64,000 nt of DNA, taken from Cinclus cinclus (lineage: Eukaryota > Chordata > Aves > Passeriformes > Cinclidae). Below, piece after piece: positions 23,522-37,995 of this stretch (position 1 is the stretch's first letter; every line of letters starts with the position of its first letter). The notes below the pieces were generated by a model, which saw only the letters and a list, made by a program, of their open reading frames with translations, searched no databases and was not told where the DNA came from. The position numbers and the translations under genes are program-made. The stretch lies in NCBI RefSeq assembly GCF_963662255.1, contig NC_085059.1, positions 12,805,234-12,869,233 of the forward strand, given 5' to 3'.

Positions 23522-26500
23522 CCCTGATCTACTTTGTTTTCTTCATGTGCCTAGAGCACGTATATCTTGATCTTTACTACACTGGAAAATGAGTTTTTTG
23601 AATCACTCCCTCAGAGCATTTGATATGCACTTCTTTTTAAAGGCAGCAGCATTTGAGCATTCTTGAAACCACATACCTGTTTCATGATGTAAATAAAATG
23701 TCAATAGTGTCATCTTTGAAAGGCAGGGAAATAGGTCTTTCATTCCACCTTGTTGAATATATCTGTAAGTCATTTAAAGTTACACTTGATATGCTCCTAT
23801 TTTGCAAGGAAGGTTGCAAGAAAACAGGATTTATGAGCAACAGATACATGACACAAGAAAGCAGTAAAATCTTAACATGCCTTTTAAACAATGTTGAAAA
23901 GCTTGGAAATCTCTCCTGCCTTTTACATTCTGAATTTCATGTCATATCTTTGTGAATCTGAGTGGTATGATAAATACCCTATGTTTATATTCTGATTTTA
24001 ATCTATGTAATAATCAATGGTGACATTTAAGAAATTTGCATGAGGTGACTAAGTTATGAGTAATTTTGTCTCCATTGTTGATAGATAAAAATTATACCAA
24101 TATTCCAGCAAAACAAGATCAGCTGTGATGCTGGTTTTTTTGTCAGACATCATTACTAAAGCGTACTGCACTCTGCATACAATGAAATATAAAACAGTAT
24201 GCACTGAACCCACAGAGCTAGTTTCTTTCTGGAACACATCTATGGTTATTTAATATCTCTGCTCCACATAACCTTGTCTGCCCTTCAGAAAGGGATGGTA
24301 CCAGCTAAAAGACTTTGGTAGGAGAACATTCTCTTCTGTTTTTGATTAGAGATTTATTTAGAAGGAAAAATGTGATCATTGAAATACAGGTGGAAAGTAG
24401 GTTCATTCTTTTCTCCTTTCTCATGCTGTTCAGCTTGGACTCGGGTATCAGATAACTATTTATTCTTCAAACAGTGCCACAACCACCCAAGTAGGTTAGA
24501 GGAATGTAAGCCAAACTGTCTAAAAGCAATGACTGGCATTAAATAAACCTCATAATTTCTGAAGTTTTCACTGAAAAACTGATGCATACTTTATCAGACT
24601 GTCATCTGCCCAACCTGTGTTTGTGTAAAAGGAATCTTCTTCCACTTTTTCCTGCTCTTACCACATATGGATCCATCTTCTAACCTACCTTGTTTTGATT
24701 ATATATGAGCTTTCACATTAGACCTCAGGATTTAATTTTTCCTCAAATTAAAGCAAAGCTCTAAGAGTGGAATAAATAGCATCACACGTGCTTCTTATGC
24801 ACAGTGCTCTTCCCAAATATTGGTATGCCAATCTGGGAGCATTCTTATTCTGTATTATTTTTAAAACCCTTCCGATCACAATTTAGGCATAATTTTTGTT
24901 TTCACTTTGTGCTTAAAAACAAAATCTCTCCTGAAGAGGCCTTTCCTAATTGTTGGGGAGAACAGTCATGGTAAGAATCCCCTTTCCTCCCCAGCCTGAT
25001 GCCACTACTGACTGCAGTTACTGCAAAATTCACACTCATTAATGTGAACAGCCCACTTACCTGTCGGAGTTTGTACTATTTGCACCCCCTCCTTTATTTA
25101 CTGTTCAAGAGAAGCAATCAAGGGAAGCTATGAATGATGAGGTTTAATTAAGCTGCAACTCCATTAACTGAGATCCCCCAGGAATTACCCAGCAATTACT
25201 CACCTGCAGCAGGTCATCCTTCCTTCTGTCATTTCCACCCAATGAAGGGAGCTTCCATTGATTCCCCACAACTCAGCTTGAGCTTTGCTTTTCCACACAT
25301 TCCCTTCTACATGAGAAGCTTGCTGCTGTAGCAAATCTCTGCCTCCTTTCTTTACCTCCTGGGGGTGGGATTCATCTTACCTGGCATTAGGGGTTTAGAG
25401 GGAGAGGATGTAATGGGAGTCTGAACTGGACATACATTCTCTTTGCTGTCAAAGGAAAAAAATAATCACTCCTAGGGTGAGATGTGTTTTGTTTAGATGC
25501 CTTAAATCTATTCCCAACATACCTCTTCTCCTCCTGACAAGACATTAATGTAGACAATAATTTAAGATAAAGTTACAGACATCTGAGTAAAAAAGGACAA
25601 ATTCCACTTTTAAAGAATCTAGTTACTATTAATTAGTTACTAACCTGTAGTAGATAAGGCTCAGACTTAACACTTGCCACAAGGTGATTCTTGCATGCAT
25701 CCATCCAGCAAAATAATCCTGAATTTGGAGGGTTAACAGCTGACTAACTTCAGAAATAAATTTATTTACCAGATGAGCACGTCTTTCATCTTCCTTAACT
25801 TCAGAACTCAGTATTTAGGGGTTTTGCCTAATTTCTAAATTTTGTTCAAACAAAGGGCTGGATAATTTACAGTCCACCTAGCCTGTTGTCTTCTTGCCCC
25901 AAATCAAGCCTGACCGAAATTTGGATTTGGAGATCCAAATCAAGCTCCTTTTTGCCTTGGCTTTTTTCCCAAAACCTTAGATTTGTTTAGAAGACTTTCC
26001 TTAAAAATATTATCACCCTAAATCTTTCTCAGTCCTGATACTGCACCTTGAACCTCAAACTGATTTCAGTCCTTGTTGTTGGAGCCAGAAGTCAATGACC
26101 CATCACTTTTAAATTCTTCTTTCAAGCTCAGCCAAAGAAATTGCAGTCTCAGCTCTAGAAAAGTGAGACCAAACTGTGTGAGCACGAAACCTAATTGCTC
26201 TAACTCTCCTTTTATGCCAACCAGCAACAAGTCAGTATTTTGCAAATAAATTGTCTGGGTAGATGTCTGCTGTGCAAAAATATTTCCTGAAAAAATTACC
26301 CAAATGTAATTACTGTGGATTCTGCACTTGCAGTTGAGCTTGCACAGCTTAATGAATAACACATGATGGCTGATGCTTTATCTATTATCATGATTTCACA
26401 GTGGTGATTGTAATAAAGATTATTAAATGAAAATCCTTTTTATAATGATCATTTAAACAAATAGGGAGGTCAGATTTTCTTGATCTTTACAAGGCTTGTT

Positions 26501-29260
26501 TGTGCTTTGTCTGGATTCAGCAGGAGTTTTGTGACAAAATCTCTGAGATCAGTAAAGTTTCAAATGAAGCCAGTTTATTTTTTTTTAATCATCTGATAAT
26601 CACACACCAACTGAGCATTATTGGGGCAGCATCATAACCTGATGGTATAACACAGCTTCAGCCTGTCGCACCCTAACATGCCACTGTAGAGACAAGAACC
26701 AATGCTTCCTGGAGGAAACAAAATGATTCTTTGTTGTTCTTGGAGTCATCTTCATAGAGCTGGACCAAACCATTACTGGAAAACAGTGTCAACCATGTCA
26801 GCAACACCACTACAAAATGCTGATTTCATCAGTCGTAATTTTCAACTCATCTTAATCTTCAGGAAGTGCTTCATTGTACTAAGACAAAGCTTGTGGCCAA
26901 GAATCGTAAAATTTATTATTAAATAATGAATTATGATCATAATTCTACGATCAGTTTTATTTGTTAACATCTGTGCATCTTAAAACAGTGGAAAAAGAAT
27001 CTTCTGTATACTTTTGCCATATGCATTCTGTCCACAACCAACTTTGATAGCCAGATAAAAACCCCTTATCTCCCCAAAACACAGGTAGACAGTCTTGTCA
27101 ATAAGAGATGATTTATGAAAGCCATTTGCCTTATGCTGTTCTTCAGAGAAACTTGGAAGGGTGAGAAGGTGCATCTTACAAAGATTTACCAGGGTGACAT
27201 TGGGAGAAGAGAGAAATCTTTTTTTTTCAAAGTTCTAATGGAAATTCAGCACCACTTCCTCTACCAGTTCAGAATTTTAAGAGAATACTCAAGGTATGAC
27301 CAGTGGCTTTGTCCATCTGTGCAGTGCACACAGTAAATAGGAACCCAGGGGACTAGTTAGCAGAATCTCTGGCTCAGTGGCACCAGTAAATGACCAAAGG
27401 TCTAAAGTAAAACTAAACCCAGTAAGCAGAAAGAGCACTGAGTTTACAGGGCTTCCCTTGAGGCTGATTACCTACAGCACATCCAGATATTGTGAATGAT
27501 GCTCCTCCTGAAGCTTTCCTTTCCATCTTTTTCTCATAAATAAAGATACTGAGTTGATAACTGGAGACAGAGTTATCTATTTTTGTTCATATTTACAACA
27601 TGCTCAAATTTTTTAAAGTGTTTTTTCATGTTTATTTTGAAAAAGGCTAACCATGTTCAGAGCCTAATACTTCCTCTTCTGAAAGGTTTCCATGGAAAGA
27701 TTTAGAAGGTAGCACAGAAGGTCATGCTTAGGCTCACATTGAGGAAATGGGTTTTCAAAACCCTTTTCTAAAGGGTTTTCTTTCAGGAAATGGGAGCATT
27801 TTTTAGCTAAACCAACCTGAGTAATTTGTATAGACAGAGGTCACTGAAGCAACTTTATGCTCTCAGATTTATTTCAGTTTTGAGAAACCGTGCACACCAC
27901 CTGCTACTCCAGTCTGCTGCTTTAACCATGAGAAGGGTGAGAAACTTCTGCCCCAACTCACTTTGAATACTTAATTAAACAAGGAAGATCTCCCTGCTTT
28001 GTTCACAAAAAAATCTTTCAAACATCACTGTTTGGACTGCAGAAATAAAGAACAGAAGAGTAATTTTTCTTTATACAAATGCAGAGACCATAAGATTGTT
28101 TTAGTTTGTCAAAACCTAAAATAAAAAAGTTTTAAAGATAAATGTTTTTGCAGCACGGGCAAAATCCTTGTTACATCAAATCTGAGTCTGTTAGTTGTAA
28201 GGTGGCTGCCAAGCCAGTTCCTGCCTTTAAGCAGAAATCCTGAGCAAACAAGCTTGTCTGTATACTTCATTTTGTTACACAGAACAAGGAATCTAACACA
28301 TCACTACTGCAGCTTCGTTATTCCTGGGGACAAGACCAGAGCACTGTGATGCTCACCATGTTGGGTACAGAACCCTCTCTTCCACTACAGCAAGTGATGC
28401 CTTGGAGTGGCTACCTAGAACAGAGGCTGGACAAGGTAAAGAGAATAAAATAGGTATTTATTGAAGGCCTTCAATAGGCATACCTTGAGCAGTTAAATGC
28501 CTCACAGAGGCTATACCCAAGATGGACAATGGTCACAAGTTTTTCAGACAGAAATAAATTTGGTCTATTTACATAGCAGGGCTTAATCCTCCAGTTAAAA
28601 CTTCAGGTAATGAAGTCATATTCTCCCAGTCTGCTTCCCCCAATTCACTTTTGTTTATACTTTTCAGGGCCTGAGACAATAGAGTGTCCTTGAATTTCAG
28701 GCCTAGAGGAATTGTTTCCTCTGACTAAAATCTAGTACAAAGACCATTAACTAGCACTCTATATGGAGTTTAGAGTTATGCACTAATGCAGTACAGGATT
28801 TGAAAAATATAAAGGCTAAAATCTTAAGGCATCACAAGAACAACACAATATTTGCCACAAGACTGGAGCCACTTCTGTAGGCACATAAACATCAGAATGC
28901 AGTTTCCAGATATGGTAACTTGGTGATGTTTTGCTTTGAAAATATTTTCTAAAATGACCAGAAAACAAATCCAACACTAAGGGTTTTTTGAGTGTTTTTT
29001 CTGGGACATTGAAGGGAAATACACAGCTGCAGTCCCTTGTAAGCCTAGTGGGAACACAAGTTCCATATGAACTGAGGGGTGGATTATTATGTGTTGCCTA
29101 AGAAAAAGAAAACTGTTCCCTCCTAGAGCATATTTTGTATTTGAACTTAGGTACTGCTGGTGGATTTCTATTGAGGCAAAATGATGGGAACAGAGGAAAC
29201 TGGGAAGAAGAAGCTACACAGGGGTTTGTATACAGGAGCAAGAAAATACGCTAATGAATT
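23522..29260. other. Intergenic DNA; no gene recognised
   Basis: AT-rich, without long open frames, recognisable repeats or RNA genes that I can support. Confidence 0.6.
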
Positions 29261-29321
29261 TCATAGAATCATACAATATTTTGAGTTAGAAGGGACTTCC
29301 AACCCCCCTGGTATGGGCAGG
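29261..29321 (-). mobile_element. CR1 3'-end fragment, about 60 bp
   Basis: TCATAGAATCATACAATATT, then AGAAGGGACTTCCAACCCCC and GGTATGGGCAGG, match the reverse complement of the CR1 3' terminus with its ATTCTATG-type end. This is an extremely 5'-truncated copy. Confidence 0.85.
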
Positions 29322-30046
29322 AAATATGGCTTTTTTCATGTTAAAACAGGTATTCTGGAGTTTGTGAAGCAGTTATTTAATGAAAGAGAAAGCAATTTGC
29401 CAATTAGAGGGATTTAGAGTGATACAGGAGAGTAAACATATTTCTTAAGGAGAGAAACTTAAATGCTTTAAGAGAAAAAATAGTTTCCTAAATCATCTTT
29501 AGGTAGATAAATACATGGATCATAGAAGATCACTGTTGTCTCTATAAAGCAACAGCAGCAGACACAGAGAGATGAGGCAAAACTACAGGGGGCTTCTTTA
29601 TGATGCTTGAAACTAAGAAAAAAAAAAGCAACAGCAAAACAAAAAGAAAAAATCCACTTGAAAACATGCAGAGATTGGAAAGAATATGAAAATCAGATTC
29701 CTCTTAAACTGTGATTACAGTGACAAGAGGGCTTTTTCTAGGACATGCTCCCCTATGGTCTGCTCTGGAGGTGGTCAGAAGTGCACGAGTCAGGCAGTCA
29801 TGCTGAGGACAAAACCAAGCTGGCTTCAGGTTTGAAAACCCCGAGGTTTCCCAGGGCAGAAAAATCACAGAAATGTTTTAGCACCAGCCTGAATGGAAAA
29901 AAAACAAATTCTTGGCTGTACAAAAAATGAGGCAAGACACAAACCCAAGAGAGTCTGGTCACAACAGCTATGCGATTAATGAAAAAAAATTTAACAAGGA
30001 CTACCGTGCTTGTTAGGTTATGCTTTTTTGAATTCACAGAGTAAAA

Positions 30047-30247
30047 GGCTGGTTGAGGTTAGAAGGGACATCTGGAGCTCATATGGTCCAAGCCCCTGCT
30101 CAAGCAGGGCCACCCAGAGCCAGCTGTGCCCAGGACTGTGTCCAGACAGCTTTCCAGTGTCCCTAAGGCTGCAGAGCCCACGGCTTCTCTGTGCAACCTG
30201 TGCCAGTTCTCAGTCACCTTCACAGCAAAAATTCATTTCCTTGTGCG
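30047..30247 (-). mobile_element. CR1 3' fragment, about 200 bp
   Basis: Blocks such as GGTTAGAAGGGACATCTGGA, CCAAGCCCCTGCTCAAGCAG, CTTCTCTGTGCAACCTGTGC and CACCTTCACAGCAAAAATTC follow the CR1 3' region in reverse complement. The terminal ATTCTATG repeats are missing on the left side. It is too diverged and truncated to encode anything. Confidence 0.8.
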
Positions 30248-33149
30248 TTACCAGCCCTTGTAGATGGCTTGGCAGTGGACATGTCTTTAATTCCAGTGGT
30301 GTGAAATATTACTTTCAATCAACTCACCATGCATTTTCCTTCAGAACAGAGTTTTCACACCTGTAAATCTCAACAGCAAGTCCTGCATACAGATTGAAAT
30401 TTGGGTACAGGACCTACTGCTTTTAACAGTCTTTTAACCTTTGCTGAGCTGCTTCCTTTAAACTGGTGTTACTTAATTGGCCTCTCCAGCATTACCAGTT
30501 GGTGGGATTTTATTTTTCTTGCATGTTTTGGCCTTTTTAAATTTTTTTAATGAGTTGCTGTTTGGGGGTTTATTGTAACTTAGTTGTTCTCTTTTGAATT
30601 GTGGAAGAAAACATCCACATCACAGTGATGCAGCACAAATGATGGGCACTGGCCTTGAGGACATCCTGGCTGTGCCAAAGCAGGCAGGATGTTGGCAGTG
30701 GCTGTGTCACAGGGGGCTGGTGACAGAGATGGGCCAGGGCAGATATAAGGAGGCTGCTAGCACTGCTAATGGCACAAAATCAGCTCTCTGCTCCAGAAAA
30801 ATGAGCTTTCTTACAGGACAGACAAACGCAGCATGCTGGGAAGTTGCGTGTGAGGACCTGTGCTTTTACAGATCAGGAACAGACTCACGGCAGGCAGCTG
30901 ACCTACATTCACAGCTGGAGAGGTAGAGCTGACCCACAGGGAGTTGCATCTAACCTACCAACACAGGGGGAGTGCTACTCAAATGGACTGTGCCTTTTAA
31001 AGTGCCAAAGGAGCTGGAGCAGCTACATGGGGACAGGCTTTGTTCCTGCTGCCATACATGAAAATCAAAGGAGATCAATACTTAATTACCAAGGATTATC
31101 TGTAATTGACAATACACTTTATGTAAGATGAAGTTTGAACAGTTTCCAGTGCAATACACACTTCTTAGTCACTAACAAAGGTTTTTTTCCTTTCCCCATC
31201 TCATTTAAGCAATTCCAGCTCCACTTCCATCCTGGTTCCCAGCAAAGGGATCAGCTACTCCAAGGTAAAAATTCTGTTCAGAACCAAAAAGTCCTGCTCT
31301 ATTCACAATTTCAAGGCAAGATTGTTTTCATAAACACTATGTTTACTGTCTGTTTAGAGGATTGTTGTGTTATTCTAACCATACAAATCATGTTATGCAG
31401 ATGGAAGAGATGCTGCCTTTTTTAGGTACAACTAGCAGTTCATTTCCTATCAAACCATTTTCCCATCACGCTGAGCACCACCAGAGCAATAGGAGTATTC
31501 AAAATAATGCTTGATTGCAGATTTTTGCTATTAAAAAACCCCACAAAAATGAACAGAAAAATCTAAGCAATTTCTGAACTAAGGGGTATTTTGTGGTCTT
31601 TTTTTGTTGTTCTTATGGGGTTTTTGTGTGCTGTACTTAATTAGGTTATTACTGAATAAATACCAGGTATCACATCTAAAGTTTTAGGAAGGCTTGAACT
31701 CTATATTTTCCAGTGTTATTTAATTTCTCTCATGGACTTAAAAAGTTACCTTATTAAATCTCTTCCTGCAGAAGGGAAGTTTGTAGTGAATAACATAATA
31801 GAAAGGAGACCAGTAATCTCCTTGGCTTTTCCCAAACCACTAGGGATAATTTCCTATCCTCCCCAGCTCCTTGCTGAATGTGTACAGCAGCCCTGTTGAG
31901 CTTCTGACAGGCAAGAAAGAGGAGATGTACCTCCTGTTAGACCCATGCCAGGCTGTGTTGGGATTTGGGTGTGCTGCTGAGGAAAGGGCTGAGGGTCAGC
32001 AGCTCATCAGGTCACAAATCCAACCCCAAGAGTTTGAATCTCTCACAACTCTGGAGGTTTATTGTAGGCAACTGTAAGCCACACCTCCCTGCTTTGAGAA
32101 AATTTACATGGGAATTCCAGTCAAAAGTGATGCATCCCTGCAAGAAGTTTGTGATTTTATAGGAGGTTTTCTCCCAGCTGATCCCTCCTCTGTAAGCTGA
32201 GGATCTGCAGGCTCTGGCTGATAAGAGACAGAAGATGACACCTCCCTGACACAGGGCTACATCATCGTTATGGTGTTTTTTGAATAATGGGTGGCTCTCT
32301 GAGGATGTAAAAGGACAAACAGCCTGATTCCTGCTGAATCCTAGCCCAAAACTCATGAGCCACAGGAAGTTTTAGCACAGTAAAAGAGACCAACACCTGG
32401 CATTGCAATTTATATAGCTTCTCCCTGACAGGATTTAAATACAGTTTGCCACCAACATCAGCTTTAATAGACCTGATGTGTCATTTTTGCTGCTCTTGCC
32501 CACACGATTTTTGCAAATCATGTGCACTGTTCATTTTGCCATTCAGTGAGCTCAGAATGCCCCAACCACACTGTCTGCTGTGTGTCAGTCTAGTCACAAC
32601 AGAAAAGCAGGCTGTAGGTTTAGAGTCTGTAATGGTGACATTTGGTGCTTGACAGAAGTGTGTTACCACGCAGTGGAACTACAGAATCTTCACACTGTCA
32701 AAATAACTGAAATAGGTTACACCGTAATACCCAGTGGTGCTTCCTGTGCTAAAACAGAAGTTTCTAAAATGTCATCATGCAGCCTCAACTATCCTTTGCA
32801 GAGGGAATACAAATTTAAAAGGATAAATATCTGCTTAGGCCTCTAAGCATAATATTTCTACTTTTAAAATATATTAACCACTTTGCAATTTAGGTTTTCT
32901 GGTCATGCTTTGATTAGAATAGAGGTGAGTGGCAGCCGTCCCCTGGTAAACAGAAATGTCCACTCCTGATATCCACAACAGGTCAGTTTTAATACCCTGT
33001 GCACAGTGGATGAGAATCTGCAAGAAACGAGCTATAATTACTATCCTGTAGTAAAAAGTGCCTTTAGAAGGTTTGCAGAGTGACCAGTTACTTTCTAATT
33101 TAGTACTATTAGTGATCTTTTTGCTATTATGGGCTCTCAGGCACATGGT
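30248..33149. other. Intergenic DNA; no gene recognised
   Basis: Several open frames of 60-118 codons occur on both strands. They overlap each other, lack domain features, and some start within or next to CR1 sequence. None is supported as a gene. Confidence 0.55.
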
Positions 33150-33249
33150 GTGATTCTTGGGGTGGTCCTGTGCAGGCTCTTGTGCAGGGGTTGGACATCA
33201 GTGATCCTTGAGGATCCTTTCCAGCTCAGGATATTCTGTCATTCTGTGT
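33150..33249 (+). mobile_element. CR1 3'-end fragment, about 100 bp
   Basis: TGTGATTCTTGGGGTGGTCC, GTGCAGGGGTTGGACATCAG and TGATCCTTGAGGATCC are followed by CCAGCTCAGGATATTCTGTC. It ends in ATTCTGTCATTCTGTG, the typical CR1 3' terminal repeat. The element is on the plus strand and heavily 5'-truncated. Confidence 0.88.
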
Positions 33250-36200
33250 TTGTGTGTGATCACTGGAAAGAAGTTTTAAAGAGACAACTTAATAACACTT
33301 GAAGAACATGAGTTCATAGTGTATTAAGTTGAAAAATGAACTGTGAAAGGTTCTAACAACAAGGGTTTGGTTTCCATTGTGTAATAGGATGTACACAATA
33401 GAATTGTACTTTAAGAAATTATCTGTAAGATTGTGGTTTCTGTGTTAGCTACATCCCTGAGACTCATGTAGCCTTCCTTAAGCAAAAGAACAAAAAACCC
33501 TCAGAGGATTTCCAGGCTTACTTGTCACCTTGAGATAAAAAACAAAATTCAAGTAATTTCAAAGGGAGCTTGAAAACGCAGCAATCAAATGAGAAGTATT
33601 TGGCAACCATTCATATTTATTGTAAGCATAAAAAAAGATTTATTTTCTGTATAATCAAATCCACACATAAGCATCTGTTTCTACTATTGTATTCCAATAA
33701 AAGTAAATTAAATTATGTCAGAATTGATGGCTTTTCCTTGTGAAACAGATAACAGCCACAAACGAGTCTATGGAAAGAAATCAAACTACGGGTTCAATTC
33801 ATATTGTTTAAAGAGAGCAGGAAAATCAAGGAACCATGTAAGGACAGACTGTGATGGTAACTTTCCTTCATTCCTTTTACACTAAAAAACCTTTAATTAT
33901 CTTCTTTGGGATTTTTTTTTTTTTTTGAGTCTTAAAATATTAGGAATGATAATGTAAGCCAGTGGCAGCCAAAGAAAAGAGAAAAAAAAAATCTTCTGTG
34001 AAGGGAAAGTTTCAGACTTTGACAAATCTCCATCAGCTCCATGTATGAAAGCATTTTTAATCTGGGCTGTTTCTTTGTGCTGCGCTGCCAGATGAGTTAC
34101 AGATAGATGGAGGAGTTTGCAGTGCAGCAGACATGAAAACTGTTCCTTTTAAACCAATATAGGAAATTGCATACAGAAATACTTTATTTAAAGACAGACA
34201 CGCAAAAAAGTTGCAAGAAGCTGTTCCTGCAATCTCGCTTCAGCCTCCCCAGGCTCAGACACTTCTACACTCCTCACAGCACCCCAGTGCTGTACTGACA
34301 CAGCCAGCATGGGAACACCCTTTTGGGCTCTGCTTTGAGAGAAGGCTTTGTTTTCCTTTTCAAAAAATTTCTGCCTTCATTACTATTCGGCCTGTACATG
34401 AAAGGACATAGTAGCATCCCTCAAAAATCCCTGAGCTTGCACAGAATATGGCTTTGTCTTATGGCATTTACTAAACTTGTTGCTTGACTTTGCAACCAAA
34501 TGTTCTCAAACTGGAAGTTAAGCATTCCTGCACCTTTTTTTCTAAGAGAAAAAAGTTTAAACTTCTTAGTAAGTGTGGCCCAGTCAGATATTCATTGACT
34601 CCATAAGAAAAGAACTTCATAGTTCAAGCTCTATACAAGTCAGCAACAGACCTTTCCTGACTAATAAAGCCAGGTTTTTCTTTGGACTCCAGTTCTAAGT
34701 CCATCACTGTCTGAGAGTTGAAGGAGCAGGTGGAAGCAATGATTTGGGATTTGGGACTCGGGACTCCAGACCACAGTGATCCAGAAGATTCTGTTTCAAA
34801 TATCTGCCCTTGATATTTGGCTCAGTAGAATGTCCTGCAAAGGGCACAGAAGGAGCAGTTGCCTGGAAGAGCCAAGGTGGGATCGAAACCCTGGGAGAGG
34901 GATGAAAGACAAGTGCTGCTGCTGGCTGCCTCTGTCACTGCTGGGACGCCAGCAGGAACACAGAAACCAAGATCACTCAGACAAATATTTTGAGATGTTA
35001 GAATAAGTTCAAATATCAGCATCTTGCATCTTTTTTAGAAGGACTTGGCCCCTGTGCAAAATGAGTTGATCTAAATTAAAGCATGAGGTTATGTCGTATT
35101 TCTGTTCTCCTGCTTGCTGGGAATCAGAGACAGAAAAGGCACAGGGGATCTCTCAGTTCTCCCAAGGTGTCTCAAATGACCTGAGAGATCTGCTACAAGG
35201 ACACTGCTTATATTTTGATCAGAGTAGGCCTGAATGACTACCCCTTTTAGGCAAACTTTGTAATTTAGAAATACATCAGCAATTGTTTACCCTGTCCATG
35301 ACCTCTAATAAAGAAGAAATTCTGACAATTCTGATCTAGTTATCATACAGTAGCAACAGTAAGAGCTGAAACTGAAATTAGGAGCCAAGACAAACCCAGT
35401 ATTTTTATGCAATGCCAAGATGTGTCTCCTTAAATTTTTAATTCTTTCTGCTGCCATGTTGGAAGCTAATGCTGAATAAAACAAAATAAACCAATGTGCA
35501 GTAAATTACTTGCAAATAAAAGACCCAAAGTATTTTTCTCCCCAACAAAAGGTAATAAATGGAACAGCTGCATGCACTAAATAATAAAGAACAAGATACT
35601 TCTAATTTATGGAATGCTATAAAAACTATATTCATCCAGTTACTCTGGGGAAATGGACTGTAGTAATAAATATTCTTTAAATATAGCCAGGAAGGAAATA
35701 GAAACTGACTTAAATTAGAAAACCTCACTATATAAACATTCCTGAATGACGATGTCTAGATCCAAAACAAAACATTGCAGTCCCTGTGAGACAAATGCAA
35801 GACTGACTCATCCAAACCACTGATGTAAGAACAGCTCTATGCCATACGTGGGAGAACACCACAGCATTGTGTAGTCTCCACCTATAATTTATGAATGTTT
35901 AAGATGTCACACACATCTCTCTTTCTTTAAGACTTCTATTAGTACAAAAGGTTACTTGAAGTATTTTTGACATCTGACTAACATGACAAAGAGACACTTC
36001 TAAAGTCACCACCCAGCTCTGGAAAAGGCAGAAATAAAAGTCACACTTTACATATAATCCCCACATTAGTAGAGTGCTCTTTAGCTGACTGAGCTGGTCT
36101 TTCTCAAGGATATCAAAGCTTTTAGCTCCTGAACAATTTGAAGTGCATGGCTTGAGTCCTCAGCAAGAGCCGCTTCACTATAGAGATCTGTCCTCATAGA

Positions 36201-37869
36201 CCTCTTAATGTAAACACACAATGTCTTCCTGAGATGGAGACAAAGAGTTCATTCTACAAAAAACAAAAATAGAGTCAATAAGTTGCTATTAATTTCTCAT
36301 CCCTTCTCTAACACCATGAGATCCCTGCTGCAAAGCCCAGTGATGTTGTTTTGGGACAGGGAAACACACACATTGTTTTATGCTGAAAGAAAAATTCATT
36401 GAGATGGCTTGTAGGCATTTGCCTTAAATATCCTAGCGAGTTTGAATAGTTTGGGAAATTATTGTGCATAGGTAAATGTAGGGAGAGAAAGGACCATGGA
36501 ATTAAAGGAGAGAGAGCTGTGGAACAGAGGAATGAAAGGACAAGAAAATATGAGTTATCCTTAGGTTTGCCATTTACATACATAAACAACATTTAGCTTT
36601 TAATAATAAGACAAATGTAAAATAACTTTCAGGTACTAAAAGCAGAAACACAAATGTATTTTCCCGTTCATCAAGCAAGGCAGCACATTGTACATATGAA
36701 GTAGGAACTTGTAGACAGAAAGTTGATACAGTTCCCAAAAATGAGAAAATTTAGCTATTTAACTAATTGCTATTTCTCTAAAACATCATAGTGACCTTTA
36801 TGGAGTCTTCCTTTGATGGCTTTTTCCACTGCTTCAAGGCCAGTATAGCTAAGCCCAGGAATGTCCATACTCTTCCCAAATCTTGTTTTCTCTCACTGTA
36901 GACAACAGTCATCCAGACCTACTTCTCAGGCAGTAATTTCATTTTCCCTTCCAGGTCACAGAGATTATTATGCACCTTAATTCCAAAACTAAAAGTTTTC
37001 CAGAAAATAGAACTTTTCCTAGATTTCCCAAGGCAAAAAGCTCTTTTTCAAGTTTTCATCTCTTTACTTTTCTCTCAGTTTTTTTTCCCCCTTTGTTCAC
37101 TCTGAATTCTGCTGCAAGATCATTTTCCTTGCATGGCCTTAGTGTGACAATTCTGTTTCCACAGGTTTTACTGCCTTCCCCACTACAGTCTCTGCTGGCA
37201 TAACCTGAGTGTCCAGCCTTCCTGGTCCCTTCCAGGCCAGCTCATCCCTCCAGCACAGAACACTTGGCACAGCTCTGAACCATCCACACGCCCTCCCTTC
37301 TGCATGGCAGATTTCAAAAGACACGTCACCATCTTGCTTATCATCCTTCTTCCTTAGTGAGCTCCCCAAAACTTTGCTAGATCATCTCATTGTTTATTCT
37401 CGACCCCTCCATTTTTACCATTCACTGAGATTCAAGATTTTTTGCTCTTGACAGGAGTCTGCCTTCGAGCATGTGAAGATCAGCCCCTGTCATACTGACA
37501 ATATCTTCCTATTACCTTGTTTACTATCATCTGTCAACATCCATCATATCCAGCACTCATATTCTTGGAAAAATTATATTTTTTGCAGGTATTGTCTTTT
37601 TCTGTTCAAGAGACCAGTACAGCTGTGAATTTTAGATGTTCTTCCCCTTCCCAAAAGAGCTGGGTGAGTTCACAGTAGGTCACATAAATTGAATTTAATT
37701 TCTCTCATTAGGAAAGGAACCAAGGAGTTTTAATGCAAGATCTTCCCAACTGAGAACTACAGAAACAGGGATAAGAAAAAAGCAAGATAAATTGAAAGCT
37801 ATTTATGTTAAATATCAATTTATTTTATCATCTGTAAGCAAAATGCATTTGTTCAGGTTGAAAAAGAAA
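33250..37869. other. Intergenic DNA; no gene recognised
   Basis: AT-rich sequence with a T15 run at 33912-33926 and no supported gene. Short open frames show no family resemblance. Confidence 0.6.
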
Positions 37870-37995
37870 AGATGGCCAAGCTGGACAGGGCTTAGAGCAA
37901 CCTGATCTAGAGGAAGGTGTCCCTGCCCATGGCAGGGGGGTGAAACTGGGTGAGCTTTCAGCCCATTCCAACCCAAACCATGCTGTGATTCCATG
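37870..37995 (+). mobile_element. CR1 3'-end fragment, about 125 bp
   Basis: GGCCAAGCTGGACAGGGCTT, AGCAACCTGATCTAGAGGAA and GGTGTCCCTGCCCATGGCAG are followed by CCATTCCAACCCAAACCATG and CTGTGATTCCATGG. This is a clear CR1 3' end on the plus strand. Confidence 0.92.

Noticed and set aside
30010..30366. 118-codon plus-strand open frame
   Set aside because: More than half overlaps the CR1 fragment in antisense, and the rest has no protein features.
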